From the NCBI RefSeq assembly GCF_014635705.1, contig NZ_BMDI01000001.1, positions 1,690,008-1,754,007 on the forward strand: a stretch of 64,000 bases of DNA. The letters are read 5' to 3'. Below the pieces are notes generated by a model. It was not told the DNA's origin. It was given only the letters and a program-made list of their open reading frames with translations, and made no database searches. The translations under genes were made by a program, and so were the position numbers. Below, piece by piece: positions 13,132 to 21,579 of this stretch (within the stretch, counting starts at the first letter, position 1; every line of letters starts with the position of its first letter). Source of the stretch: Oxalicibacterium faecigallinarum. GTDB lineage: Bacteria > Pseudomonadota > Gammaproteobacteria > Burkholderiales > Burkholderiaceae_D.

Positions 13132-13168
13132 AAACGATAAAGCCCGCTTGCGCGGGCCTGATCGTTTG
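13132..13168 (-). terminator. Terminator of the crotonase gene
   Basis: Long stem: AAACGAT and ATCGTTT arms enclosing GCCCGC/GCGGGC with a TTGC loop. It lies 35 bases after the enoyl-CoA hydratase stop and insulates it from the rrn promoters. The T-run is short. Confidence 0.65.
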
Positions 13169-13202
13169 CTCTTAGTGCGAATTCGTCTTGCGATTTGCTC
13201 GG

Positions 13203-13979
13203 TTACCGATTCTTGAAAACCGAAGGGCGCTTTTCCAGAAAAGCTTGCATGCCCTCTTTCTGATCCTCTGTCGCAAAGGTGCCATGAAACAATCTGCGCT
13301 CAAACAATAGCCCTTCGCTAAGCGTCGTTTCATAGGCGCGATTGACCGCTTCCTTTGCCATCAATACTGCCGGCAGCGACATCGCAGCGATCGAATCCGC
13401 CGCTGCCATTGCCTCTTCCATCAGTTTTTCCGCTGGCACCACGCGCGACACCAAACCAGCACGCTCTGCCTCTTGCGCATCCATCATGCGCGCCGTCAAA
13501 CACATATCCATCGCCTTGGCTTTGGAAATTGCCCGCGGCAAACGCTGTGTTCCGCCAGCACCAGGAATGATCCCCAACTTGATTTCAGGCTGACCAAACT
13601 TTGCCGTTTCAGCAGCGATGATGAAATCACACATCATCGCCAACTCACACCCGCCTCCCAAGGCATAACCTGCAACGGCAGCGATTACCGGCTTTCTCAC
13701 ATTGCGGATATGCTCCCAATTCCGCGTGATGAAATCGCTTTTATATACATCCATATAGGAATAACCGGCCATCACACCAATATCCGCGCCAGCGGCAAAC
13801 GCCTTCTCGCTCCCCGTCAACATGATGCAGGACACGCCCTCATCCGTATCAAACTTCAGCAAGGCGTGCCCCAGCTCATCCATCAGCTGATCATTCAAGG
13901 CGTTCAACACCGCAGGGCGATGCAAGGTCACAATGACTACCTTGCCGCGCTGCTCGACCAGAATATTTTCGTATTCCAC
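13203..13979 (-). CDS. Enoyl-CoA hydratase (crotonase)
   Basis: A 258-residue crotonase-fold enzyme that hydrates 2-enoyl-CoA thioesters in fatty-acid or phenylacetate-type breakdown. Family signatures: the oxyanion-hole stretch [25 protein letters not shown] with the first catalytic Glu, and [19 protein letters not shown] with the second. The GTG at 13979 is taken as the start because CAGGAGAG sits 5 bases before it and the family N-terminus ([14 protein letters not shown]) begins there. Longer upstream frames overlap the mltA end region. No acyl-CoA dehydrogenase neighbours it, so the exact pathway is open; paaF-type or FadB-independent hydratase are possible. Confidence 0.87.
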   Translation of the reverse strand: MEYENILVEQRGKVVIVTLHRPAVLNALNDQLMDELGHALLKFDTDEGVSCIMLTGSEKAFAAGADIGVMAGYSYMDVYKSDFITRNWEHIRNVRKPVIAAVAGYALGGGCELAMMCDFIIAAETAKFGQPEIKLGIIPGAGGTQRLPRAISKAKAMDMCLTARMMDAQEAERAGLVSRVVPAEKLMEEAMAAADSIAAMSLPAVLMAKEAVNRAYETTLSEGLLFERRLFHGTFATEDQKEGMQAFLEKRPSVFKNR

Positions 13980-14025
13980 AATTCTCTCCTGCGACGAGAA
14001 TCTCACTCCCGCCGCGTCGCTTTGG

Positions 14026-15246
14026 TTACTTAGGCAGCAGAACCCACATGCTGCCACGTTGCTTCATACGTCCGGCCATTTCACCGGCCTGCGCCCCAAA
14101 CCCCCAAAAGAAGTCGGCACGCACCGGATTCTTGATTGCACTACCCGTATCCTGCGCCACCATCAAGCGCTGTAATGGCGTTTTGCTATTTGGCTGTGTT
14201 GTCGACAGAAACACCGGCGCACCAAGCGGAATAAATGCAGGATCAACCGCAATTGAACGCTGCGGCGTCAGCGGCAAACCCATCGCACCTTTCGGCCCCA
14301 CCGAAGGATCGGTGATTCTCTCTTCACTAAAGAAGATGTAGCGCGGATTGGCATTCAACAATTCTTCCTGCCGCGCCGGATTGGCCGCCACCCAAGCCTT
14401 GATGCCTTGCATGGAAGCCTGATCCATCGTCAACTCGCCCTTATCGATCAGATATTTACCGATCGATTTATACGGCTGACCATTCTGGTCTGCGTAAGCC
14501 ACACGAATGACTTCGCCATGCGGCAACTCGATACGCCCGGATCCTTGGACCTGCAGAAAGAATGCCTCGATCGCATCATCTACCCAGACAATTTCCCGCC
14601 CGGCCAGAGCCTTGGTACGCATCAACTCCGCGCGCGACGGATAGGCAACCACTTTTTTGCCAACCAGTTTGCCACGCAGATTCTGTCCTTTCAGGTCTGG
14701 ATAGATGCTGGTGAAATCAATCGTGAGCAAGTCATCCGGTGCGCGATGCAATGGCGTTTGATAAACACCGCCTTGCTTGCGCGCACCACGCAGCAAGGGT
14801 TCGTAATATCCTGTCACCATGCCGGTTTGCGACCCGTCGGCATTATTGACTTGGTAAGGCGTAAAGTTCGTTTCGAAGAACGCACGAACCGCCACATCAT
14901 CCTTGCCGTTCACCCGTTTTGCCGCGTCACAGGATTTACGCCAGTCTGGCCGACGTGTCAGAACGGTACACGAGGACATAAATGCACCCCATGCCTCGCT
15001 TTGTGCATCTGCCGACCAGCCCGGCAAGCGGGCAAACGTCGATGGCTGTAGCGCTGAACTGATCACGGTACGCGGGCGATCAATCGGCACCGGCGCATCG
15101 GATGGTTTTTCTACGGTTGGCGCTGTCGTCGGCTGCTCTGGACGACTCCCCGGCTCGACAGCAGGCGCAGGACCACGCGAAACGGTTGAACATGCAGCCA
15201 GTGTCAACAAACACGAAGCAAGTAAACTACGACGGATAAAGGACAT
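14026..15246 (-). CDS. mltA: Membrane-bound lytic murein transglycosylase A
   Basis: A 406-residue outer-membrane lipoprotein that cleaves peptidoglycan glycan strands to 1,6-anhydro muropeptides. The signal peptide ends in a lipobox LAAC with C19. After a Pro/Thr-rich linker comes the MltA barrel domain ([13 protein letters not shown]) and a C-terminal 3D domain ([19 protein letters not shown]) containing the conserved catalytic Asp. The ATG at 15246 puts the lipobox at the normal place, but no Shine-Dalgarno is seen. That start is only 13 bases from the divergent small membrane gene, so its promoter must lie inside that gene. Confidence 0.9.
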   Translation of the reverse strand: MSFIRRSLLASCLLTLAACSTVSRGPAPAVEPGSRPEQPTTAPTVEKPSDAPVPIDRPRTVISSALQPSTFARLPGWSADAQSEAWGAFMSSCTVLTRRPDWRKSCDAAKRVNGKDDVAVRAFFETNFTPYQVNNADGSQTGMVTGYYEPLLRGARKQGGVYQTPLHRAPDDLLTIDFTSIYPDLKGQNLRGKLVGKKVVAYPSRAELMRTKALAGREIVWVDDAIEAFFLQVQGSGRIELPHGEVIRVAYADQNGQPYKSIGKYLIDKGELTMDQASMQGIKAWVAANPARQEELLNANPRYIFFSEERITDPSVGPKGAMGLPLTPQRSIAVDPAFIPLGAPVFLSTTQPNSKTPLQRLMVAQDTGSAIKNPVRADFFWGFGAQAGEMAGRMKQRGSMWVLLPK

Positions 15247-15259
15247 AAGGAGCGACTCA

Positions 15260-15409
15260 ATGTGGCTGTTATTTGTTGAAGCGGGAATTGCGCTGTTTCT
15301 GTTGATCTTTATTGTCTGGTGGACCATGTTTGCCGGTCGAAAACCAACACATCCACCAAAACGGGAACAACGACCGCCGGAAAAGGATAAAACCGACACG
15401 CACTATTAA
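15260..15409 (+). CDS. 49-residue single-span membrane protein
   Basis: A short gene not fitting any shadow frame: AAGGAG lies 7 bases before the ATG. The product starts with one hydrophobic span (about residues 2-24, WLLFVEAGIALFLLIFIVWW) followed by a positive, Pro/Lys/Arg-rich tail (KPTHPPKREQRPPEKDK). This suggests an inner-membrane protein with a basic cytosolic tail. It is divergent from mltA, with starts 13 bases apart, and its TAA overlaps the TAA of the convergent apaG. Function unknown; a link to MltA or envelope assembly is only suggested by position. Confidence 0.65.
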   Translation: MWLLFVEAGIALFLLIFIVWWTMFAGRKPTHPPKREQRPPEKDKTDTHY

Positions 15410-15780
15410 TGCAGCGTACGCGGTAGCGATAAGATAAATTCAGGTATCGGCACCTCAAAACGGTGCCCGTCCTCTGCGACGCAGAAGTACTCGCCGCGCA
15501 TCGACCCTTGCGGCGTGGCCATTGACGTCCCGCTGGTGTATTCGAATTGCTCACCCGGTTGCAGCAAGGGCTGATTGCCGACAACGCCCAGCCCCCGGAC
15601 CTCTTCTGTATGGTTGTTGGCATCCGTGATCACCCAGTGTCGCGAAATCAGTTGCGCTGCGATACCTCCCGTATTCTTGATCGTGATCGCATAGGCAAAC
15701 ACATAATGAGAGCGCGCAGGGTCTGATTGCTCTTCTAAATACTGCGTTTGCACGGTAACGGTAAATTCGTAAGACGACAT
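15406..15780 (-). CDS. apaG: ApaG (Co2+/Mg2+ efflux-associated protein)
   Basis: A 124-residue single-domain protein with an immunoglobulin/FN3-like beta fold, close to the 125 residues of the E. coli protein. Recognisable segments: YVFAYAITIKNTG, LISRHWVITDANN, VVGNQPLLQPGEQFEYTSGT and GSMRGEYFCV. Mutants elsewhere show altered cobalt resistance, but the molecular role is not settled. The ATG at 15780 follows AAGGA by four bases; longer frames start before it without family similarity. It diverges from rpe. Confidence 0.93.
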   Translation of the reverse strand: MSSYEFTVTVQTQYLEEQSDPARSHYVFAYAITIKNTGGIAAQLISRHWVITDANNHTEEVRGLGVVGNQPLLQPGEQFEYTSGTSMATPQGSMRGEYFCVAEDGHRFEVPIPEFILSLPRTLH

Positions 15781-15958
15781 GTCATTCCTTGATTGACTAC
15801 CCATTCAATGCCGAACGGAAGCCGTAAAAATCCACAGAGCGATACAGATTTGACAACGACGCTCATTGCACACGAAATCGACACACCATGCAAGCAGCCG
15901 CAAGCAAGCCGTCAGCACGGCAAGGTAAAATAACGGCTTCCCATTCAGAATCACCATC

Positions 15959-16627
15959 ATGCCTACCTATCGCATTGCTCCCAGCATCCTGTCCGCCGAT
16001 TTTGCTCGTCTGGGCGAAGAAGTCCGCAATGTCGTTGCCGCCGGCGCCGATATCATTCACTTCGACGTCATGGATAATCATTACGTTCCAAATCTGACGG
16101 TGGGCCCGCTGGTTTGCGAAGCAATTCGCCCACATGTACAAGTACCGATTGATGTGCATCTGATGGTCAAACCCGTCGATCGCATCATCCCGGACTTTGC
16201 CAAGGCTGGCGCCAACATCATCACCTTCCATCCGGAAGCGTCCGAACACATCGACCGCAGCCTGCAACTGATTCGCGACAACGGCTGCAAGGCTGGGCTG
16301 GTGTTCAATCCGGGCACGCCGCTGCATTATCTGGAGCATGTGATGGACAAGCTGGACATCATCCTGCTGATGTCCGTCAATCCCGGTTTCGGCGGCCAGT
16401 CGTTCATTCCGCATACATTGAAAAAGATCGCCGCCGTTCGCAAACTGATCGACGAATCCGGTCGCGACATCATGCTGGAAGTCGATGGCGGCATCAAAAT
16501 CGACAATATCGCTGCTGCAGCACAAGCTGGCGCCGATACCTTTGTCGCCGGCTCGGCCATTTTCGGCAAGCCGGACTACAAGGCTGTGATCGACTCCATG
16601 CGCAGCGAACTGGCAAAGGTTTCATAG
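15959..16627 (+). CDS. rpe: Ribulose-phosphate 3-epimerase
   Basis: Interconverts ribulose 5-phosphate and xylulose 5-phosphate in the pentose phosphate pathway. The 222-residue TIM barrel shows the start [13 protein letters not shown], metal ligands in [14 protein letters not shown] (H34, D36), [19 protein letters not shown] and the second catalytic Asp in MLEVDGGI. It is followed by gph with a one-base overlap, then by the trp leader and trpEGDC, the common betaproteobacterial order. Confidence 0.96.
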   Translation: MPTYRIAPSILSADFARLGEEVRNVVAAGADIIHFDVMDNHYVPNLTVGPLVCEAIRPHVQVPIDVHLMVKPVDRIIPDFAKAGANIITFHPEASEHIDRSLQLIRDNGCKAGLVFNPGTPLHYLEHVMDKLDIILLMSVNPGFGGQSFIPHTLKKIAAVRKLIDESGRDIMLEVDGGIKIDNIAAAAQAGADTFVAGSAIFGKPDYKAVIDSMRSELAKVS

Positions 16628-17322
16628 TGTCCATGTACACGCCCCCCGCGGGATTCAGCAATATTCGTGGTGTCATCGTCGACCTCGATGGCACCATGCT
16701 GCACACCGCGCAGGATTTGCACATTGCGATTAATCGCATGCGGCGTGATCTGGCACTTCCTGCACTTGAATTGGATACCGTTATCAGCTTTGTTGGCAAA
16801 GGTGCGGAAAATCTGGTGCGTTCGTCTCTGCTTATCGACCAGCCGGAAGACCTGGTCGCTGCACGCTTTGGCGCGGCCATGCAGCTCTTTAATCTGCATT
16901 ATCAGGACGCAAACGGAGAATATGCCAGCCCTTATCCGGGTGTCCATGAAGGTTTGCAAGCCATGCGGGAACAAGGGTTGCGTCTGGCCTGTGTGACCAA
17001 TAAGCCGATGGACTTCACCATCCCGTTACTCTATAAAACCGGTCTGCGCGATTATTTTGAGGTCGTCTACGGCGGTGACTCTTTCTCGCGCAAGAAGCCT
17101 GATCCGATGCAGATGCTGCAAGTCTGCGCAGATTTTGCGCTGGAGCCCTTTGAAGTCGTAGCGATTGGCGATTCAATCAATGACTCGCAGGCGGCACGTG
17201 CCGCCGGTTGCCGCGTGCTGACCGTGCCGTATGGTTATAACCACGGCCACGCTATACAGGATGTTGACAGCGATGGTATAGTTTCCTCGCTGCTCGATGC
17301 AGCACATCTTCTATCAAACTGA
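16627..17322 (+). CDS. gph: Phosphoglycolate phosphatase
   Basis: A 231-residue HAD-superfamily phosphatase that removes 2-phosphoglycolate formed in DNA repair and oxygenation side reactions. Motif I is VDLDGTM (nucleophile D19, acid D21), motif II VTNKP, and motif III/IV KKPDPMQML...IGDSINDSQAA. The GTG start overlaps the rpe stop by one base and has AAAGG seven bases upstream; an ATG two codons later is the alternative. The stop lies seven bases before the trp leader peptide, so gph transcription probably runs into the attenuator. Confidence 0.92.
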   Translation: MSMYTPPAGFSNIRGVIVDLDGTMLHTAQDLHIAINRMRRDLALPALELDTVISFVGKGAENLVRSSLLIDQPEDLVAARFGAAMQLFNLHYQDANGEYASPYPGVHEGLQAMREQGLRLACVTNKPMDFTIPLLYKTGLRDYFEVVYGGDSFSRKKPDPMQMLQVCADFALEPFEVVAIGDSINDSQAARAAGCRVLTVPYGYNHGHAIQDVDSDGIVSSLLDAAHLLSN

Positions 17323-17329
17323 AACATCC

Positions 17330-17413
17330 ATGTCTTCTCCCGACAAAAAACGTTTCGCAACACCCGGCACGCATGAGGCCTGGCTATGGCGACGCTGGCA
17401 ATTCTGGTGCTAA
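17330..17413 (+). CDS. trpL: trp operon leader peptide
   Basis: A 27-codon open frame between gph and trpE. The last ten residues are WLWRRWQFWC: four Trp in ten positions, the hallmark of a tryptophan attenuator leader. The stop codon lies inside a hairpin (17397-17425), as expected if ribosome position decides downstream folding. The start is seven bases after the gph stop with no strong Shine-Dalgarno, so translation may be coupled to gph. Too short for routine gene calls. The Trp density and location make coincidence unlikely. Confidence 0.8.
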   Translation: MSSPDKKRFATPGTHEAWLWRRWQFWC

Positions 17414-17485
17414 TCACCACTTGCCGCTGATCGGCTGCGCTTATTGAACAAAAGCGCAATTATTGAACGATCAGCAACGTTTTTT
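17397..17485 (+). promoter_or_regulatory. trp attenuator: leader hairpin and terminator-like hairpin
   Basis: First hairpin: GGCAA..GGTG pairs with CACC..TTGCC (17397-17425), around the leader stop codon. Second: GCTGATCG (17426-17433) pairs with CGATCAGC (17468-17475) with an inner GCGCTT/AAGCGC stem, followed by six T (17480-17485). Ribosomes stalled at the Trp codons would block the first hairpin. An exact antiterminator pairing could not be fixed by eye. Confidence 0.65.
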
Positions 17486-17504
17486 GCAGCATCCGCACAC
17501 AAAA

Positions 17505-17533
17505 CTGAACGGACCAAACCGCTCGTCTACAAT
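17505..17533 (+). promoter_or_regulatory. Possible internal promoter before trpE
   Basis: CTGAAC (17505-17510), 17-base spacer, TACAAT (17528-17533). The -10 is good and the -35 poor. It lies after the attenuator, so it would give attenuation-free basal trpE expression if real. Confidence 0.35.
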
Positions 17534-17550
17534 AGCGGTCGGAGAAAATC

Positions 17551-19047
17551 ATGACTGAAACCGAATTCAACTCGCTGGCCGCGCAAGGCTACAACCGCAT
17601 TCCGCTGATCGCTGAAGCCTTTGCCGATCTGGAAACCCCGCTCTCGCTCTATCTCAAACTCGCGCAAACCCGTAACGGCGGCAAGAACTCCTTCCTGCTG
17701 GAATCGGTAGTCGGCGGCGAACGCTTTGGCCGCTACTCTTTTATCGGCTTGCCCGCGAATACCCTCATGCGCAGCGTCGGCAATCGCGTCGAAATTGTGC
17801 GCGATGACAAAGTTGTCGAGACATTTGACGGCAATCCGCTCGATTTCATCGCGGACTATCAGGCACGTTACAAGGTCGCGATCCTGCCTGGCATGCCGCG
17901 TTTCTGCGGCGGCCTGGCCGGTTACTTTGGTTACGATGCAGTGCGCCATGTAGAAAAGCGACTGGCGAACAGTGCGCCCAAGGACGATCTGGGTCTGCCT
18001 GAAATTCAGTTGCTGCTGACCGAAGAATTGGCGGTCATCGATAACCTGTCCGGCAAACTGTATTTGATCGTATATGTCGATCCTGCGCAGCCGGACGCAT
18101 TTGCACATGGCCGCCAACGCCTGAAAGATCTGCGTTCCTCGCTTCGCCAGGCCGTCGAAGCGCCAGTCACGAGCGCATCAACACGTACCGAAACGATTCG
18201 CGAGTTCGACAAGCAGGATTATCTGGCTGCTGTGGCGCGCGCCAAGGAATACGTGATGGCCGGCGATCTGATGCAAGTCCAGATCGGTCAGCGCATCAAG
18301 AAACCCTACACCGACGCGCCGCTGACGCTGTACCGCGCGCTGCGTTCGCTGAATCCGTCGCCGTATATGTATTTCTACAATTTCGGCAACATGCACATTG
18401 TCGGCGCTTCGCCGGAAATTTTGGTTCGCAACGAAACGCTGGCCAGTGGCAAGAAGAAAGTCACGATCCGCCCCTTGGCCGGCACGCGTCCACGCGGCGA
18501 CACGCCGGAGAAGGACGCCGCGCTGGCAACCGAACTATTGACCGATCCGAAAGAGATCGCCGAGCACGTCATGCTGATCGACCTTGCACGCAACGACATC
18601 GGTCGTATTGCTGAGACCGGGAGTGTCAAGGTGACCGACAAGCTGGTGATCGAAAAGTATTCGCACGTGCAGCACATCGTGTCCAACGTCGAAGGCACGC
18701 TGAAAGACGGTCTGTCGAATCTGGATGTGCTGAAAGCCACCTTCCCTGCCGGCACGCTGTCCGGCGCGCCGAAGGTACGTGCCATGGAAATCATCGATGA
18801 ACTTGAGCCAACCAAACGCGGCATTTACGGCGGCGCCTGTGGCTATCTGTCATTTGGCGGCGAAATGGATCTGGCGATTGCGATCCGCACCGGTGTGATC
18901 GAGGATGGCATGCTTTACGTGCAAGCCGCTGCCGGCATCGTGGCCGACTCGGTACCAGAGATGGAATGGCAGGAAACAGAGAATAAGGCGCGCGCTGTGC
19001 TGCGCGCTGCAGAACAGGTACAAGACGGTTTGGACGGGGAGATCTAA
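17551..19047 (+). CDS. trpE: Anthranilate synthase component I
   Basis: Makes anthranilate from chorismate and ammonia, the first step of tryptophan synthesis. At 498 residues it has the usual length. The feedback-inhibition motif LLES is at 49-52 ([17 protein letters not shown]). The C-terminal chorismate-binding half shows [51 protein letters not shown] and [15 protein letters not shown] lies eight bases before the ATG. The stop is directly adjacent to the trpG ATG, so the two subunits are co-translated. Regulation is expected through the leader upstream. Confidence 0.97.
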   Translation: MTETEFNSLAAQGYNRIPLIAEAFADLETPLSLYLKLAQTRNGGKNSFLLESVVGGERFGRYSFIGLPANTLMRSVGNRVEIVRDDKVVETFDGNPLDFIADYQARYKVAILPGMPRFCGGLAGYFGYDAVRHVEKRLANSAPKDDLGLPEIQLLLTEELAVIDNLSGKLYLIVYVDPAQPDAFAHGRQRLKDLRSSLRQAVEAPVTSASTRTETIREFDKQDYLAAVARAKEYVMAGDLMQVQIGQRIKKPYTDAPLTLYRALRSLNPSPYMYFYNFGNMHIVGASPEILVRNETLASGKKKVTIRPLAGTRPRGDTPEKDAALATELLTDPKEIAEHVMLIDLARNDIGRIAETGSVKVTDKLVIEKYSHVQHIVSNVEGTLKDGLSNLDVLKATFPAGTLSGAPKVRAMEIIDELEPTKRGIYGGACGYLSFGGEMDLAIAIRTGVIEDGMLYVQAAAGIVADSVPEMEWQETENKARAVLRAAEQVQDGLDGEI

Positions 19048-19611
19048 ATGTTGCTGATGCTCGATAACTACGACTCCTTTACCTACAACCTCGTGCAGTA
19101 TTTTGGCGAGTTGGGCGAAGACGTCCACACCGTCCGTAACGATGAAATCACCCTGGAAGAAATCGAAGCGCTGAAGCCGGAACGCATCTGCATTTCGCCC
19201 GGCCCATGCACACCGCATGAAGCCGGCGTTTCGATTCCAGTACTTAAACATTTTGCGGGCAAGCTACCGATTCTCGGCGTGTGCCTCGGTCATCAGGCGA
19301 TTGGTGCAGCATTCGGTGGCAAGGTCGTGCGTGCGCAACAAGTCATGCACGGCAAGACATCGCCGATCGAACACACGGGCGTGGGCGTCTTCAAGGATCT
19401 GCCATCGCCCTACACCGTGATTCGTTATCACTCACTGGCGATCGAACGTGCGTCCTTGCCGGATTGTCTGGAAGTGACGGCATGGACCGCCGATGGCGAA
19501 ATCATGGGCGTGCGCCACAAGGAATTTGATATCGAAGGCGTGCAGTTCCATCCGGAATCGATTCTGTCCGAGCATGGTCATGCGCTGCTGAAGAACTTTC
19601 TTGTTCGTTAA
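19048..19611 (+). CDS. trpG: Anthranilate synthase component II (glutamine amidotransferase)
   Basis: Hydrolyses glutamine and feeds ammonia to TrpE; in some bacteria it is shared with p-aminobenzoate synthase. A 187-residue class I amidotransferase with [18 protein letters not shown] at the start, [10 protein letters not shown] oxyanion region, nucleophile C79 in [11 protein letters not shown], and H168/E170 in QFHPESIL. The ATG abuts the trpE stop and has GGGGAG upstream. trpD follows after 15 bases. Confidence 0.96.
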   Translation: MLLMLDNYDSFTYNLVQYFGELGEDVHTVRNDEITLEEIEALKPERICISPGPCTPHEAGVSIPVLKHFAGKLPILGVCLGHQAIGAAFGGKVVRAQQVMHGKTSPIEHTGVGVFKDLPSPYTVIRYHSLAIERASLPDCLEVTAWTADGEIMGVRHKEFDIEGVQFHPESILSEHGHALLKNFLVR

Positions 19612-19626
19612 TTAGAAAGCGTCGCC

Positions 19627-20661
19627 ATGGCCATTACCGAACAAGAAGCTCTGTTACGTTGCATCGAACATCGCGAAATCTTTCACGACGAGATGTTGCA
19701 CCTGTTCCGCAAGATCATGAGCGGCGACATGTCGCCTGTCATGATTGCAGCGTTGACGATGGGCTTGCGGGTCAAGAAGGAGAGCATTGGCGAGATCGCA
19801 GCAGCGGCACAAGTCATGCGCGAGTTCTCAACCAAGGTCCCGCTGGAAGATACAAACGGGCTGCTCGATATCGTCGGCACCGGCGGTGACGGCGCGCATA
19901 CCTTCAACATTTCCACCGCATCGATGTTTGTTGCGGCTGCCGCCGGTGCGCGCGTTGCCAAGCATGGCGGTCGCAGCGTGTCGTCGTCTTCGGGCAGTGC
20001 TGACGTGCTGGAATCGCTTGGCGCGAATATCAATCTGCGACCTGCATTGGTTGCAGAATCGATTCGTCAAACCGGCATCGGCTTCATGTTTGCGCCGAAT
20101 CATCACGCTGCAATGAAGCACGCTGCGCCGGTTCGCCGTGAGCTGGGTGTACGTACGATCTTCAACATCCTCGGACCACTGACCAATCCGGCAGGTGCGC
20201 CCAATATTCTGATGGGCGTTTTTCATCCTGATCTGGTCGGCATTCAGGTGCGTGTGTTGCAACGTCTTGGCGCGCAACATGCGGTCGTTGTCTGGGGCCG
20301 CGACAATATGGATGAAGTCTCACTCGGTGCAGCCACCATGGTTGGCGAGCTGATCAACGGCGAGATTCGCGAGTACGAGATTCATCCGGAAGATTTCGGT
20401 CTGCAGATGACTGCGAGCCGCAATCTGAAAGTGGCCGACGCCATTGAATCAAAAGCGAAGATTTTTGAAGCACTGGACAACATCGATGGCGCTGCACGCG
20501 ATATCGTCGTCCTCAATGCCGGCACCGCCTTGTATGCAGCTGGCGTTGCGACCTCGATCGCAGATGGCATGCAAAAGGCACGCACCGTCATGGCATCGGG
20601 CGCAGCACGCGCCAAACTCGAACAGTTCGTGCGGGTGACACAAGAACTTGGCAAGGCGTAA
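19627..20661 (+). CDS. trpD: Anthranilate phosphoribosyltransferase
   Basis: Joins anthranilate to PRPP, step two of tryptophan synthesis. 344 residues. Visible signatures: [14 protein letters not shown] (PRPP pyrophosphate loop), [18 protein letters not shown] with the substrate-binding glycine loop, [35 protein letters not shown], and the metal-binding acidic pair in DNMDEVSL. It is a free enzyme, not fused to TrpG as in enterobacteria. Weak ribosome-binding site AGAAAG. Confidence 0.96.
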   Translation: MAITEQEALLRCIEHREIFHDEMLHLFRKIMSGDMSPVMIAALTMGLRVKKESIGEIAAAAQVMREFSTKVPLEDTNGLLDIVGTGGDGAHTFNISTASMFVAAAAGARVAKHGGRSVSSSSGSADVLESLGANINLRPALVAESIRQTGIGFMFAPNHHAAMKHAAPVRRELGVRTIFNILGPLTNPAGAPNILMGVFHPDLVGIQVRVLQRLGAQHAVVVWGRDNMDEVSLGAATMVGELINGEIREYEIHPEDFGLQMTASRNLKVADAIESKAKIFEALDNIDGAARDIVVLNAGTALYAAGVATSIADGMQKARTVMASGAARAKLEQFVRVTQELGKA

Positions 20662-20697
20662 GTCGCCGTTGCAATTACAGGAATTCAGAAAAACATC

Positions 20698-21498
20698 ATG
20701 TCCGATATTCTCAACAAGATTCTCGACGTCAAAGCAGAAGAAGTCGCTGCCGCAAAAAAGTATCGCAGCCTTGCCAGCCTGCGTGACGAAGTCGAATCCG
20801 ACAAGGACGCGCGCGCATCACTGCGTGGCTTTGAGGCCAGCATGCGCACCAAGATTGCCGCCGGCCACGCAGCCGTGATTGCCGAAGTGAAGAAAGCTTC
20901 GCCATCGAAAGGCGTGCTGCGCCCAGACTTTCAACCTGCAGCGATTGCGCAAAGCTATGCGCAACACGGTGCAGCCTGTTTGTCCGTGCTGACCGATGTG
21001 CAATTCTTCCAGGGTGCACCGGACTATCTGAAGCAGGCGCGCGCCGCATGTGCGTTACCCGTGCTACGCAAGGACTTTATCGTCGATCCCTATCAGGTGT
21101 ATGAAGCGCGCTCGTGGGGTGCCGACTGCATCCTGTTGATCGTGGCGGCGCTCGATCACGGTTTGATGGCGGAACTGGAAGCCTGCGCGCATGATCTTGG
21201 CATGAACGTACTGGTGGAAGTGCACGATGCCGATGAATTGAATGCCGCACTACGTCTGAAGACAGCGCTGCTTGGCATCAACAATCGCAATCTGCGCACG
21301 TTTGAAACTTCGCTACAAACCACGCTTGATTTATTGCCACGCATTTCACCTGACAAACTCGTGGTAACCGAATCCGGCATCCTTGGTGCAGATGATGTGA
21401 AGAGAATGCGCGATGCCGATGTCCATGCTTTCCTGGTCGGCGAAGCCTTCATGCGTGCGCCCGATCCGGGGCTGGAATTGAGTCGTCTTTTTCAATAA
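20698..21498 (+). CDS. trpC: Indole-3-glycerol-phosphate synthase
   Basis: Closes the indole ring in step four of tryptophan synthesis. 266 residues, monofunctional (no TrpF fusion). Typical TIM-barrel signatures: [13 protein letters not shown] with catalytic Lys, [56 protein letters not shown] and VVTESGI. It ends the operon; trpF, trpB and trpA are not here, which fits betaproteobacteria where they form another cluster. A strong terminator follows 5 bases after the stop. Confidence 0.96.
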   Translation: MSDILNKILDVKAEEVAAAKKYRSLASLRDEVESDKDARASLRGFEASMRTKIAAGHAAVIAEVKKASPSKGVLRPDFQPAAIAQSYAQHGAACLSVLTDVQFFQGAPDYLKQARAACALPVLRKDFIVDPYQVYEARSWGADCILLIVAALDHGLMAELEACAHDLGMNVLVEVHDADELNAALRLKTALLGINNRNLRTFETSLQTTLDLLPRISPDKLVVTESGILGADDVKRMRDADVHAFLVGEAFMRAPDPGLELSRLFQ

Positions 21499-21502
21499 GC
21501 AC

Positions 21503-21537
21503 TAAAAAAGCCGCATCAACCGATGCGGCTTTTTTAT
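21503..21537. terminator. Bidirectional terminator between trpC and the M61 gene
   Basis: AAAAAAGCCGCATC aacc GATGCGGCTTTTTT: an eight-base G+C-rich stem with A- and T-runs on opposite sides, so it can serve both convergent genes. Confidence 0.9.
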
Positions 21538-21579
21538 TTCCACAATGCGATGGGCGTCTTATTGGCCCGCTTTCTTTTC

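Noticed and set aside
12725-13216. 163-codon plus-strand open frame upstream of the rRNA operon
   Set aside because: It covers the rrn promoters and the crotonase terminator; composition is non-coding (Thr/Asn/Gln-rich, no domain, no start signal).
17485-19047. Long antisense open frames over trpE
   Set aside because: Shadows of a strongly conserved gene; wobble bias follows the trpE frame.
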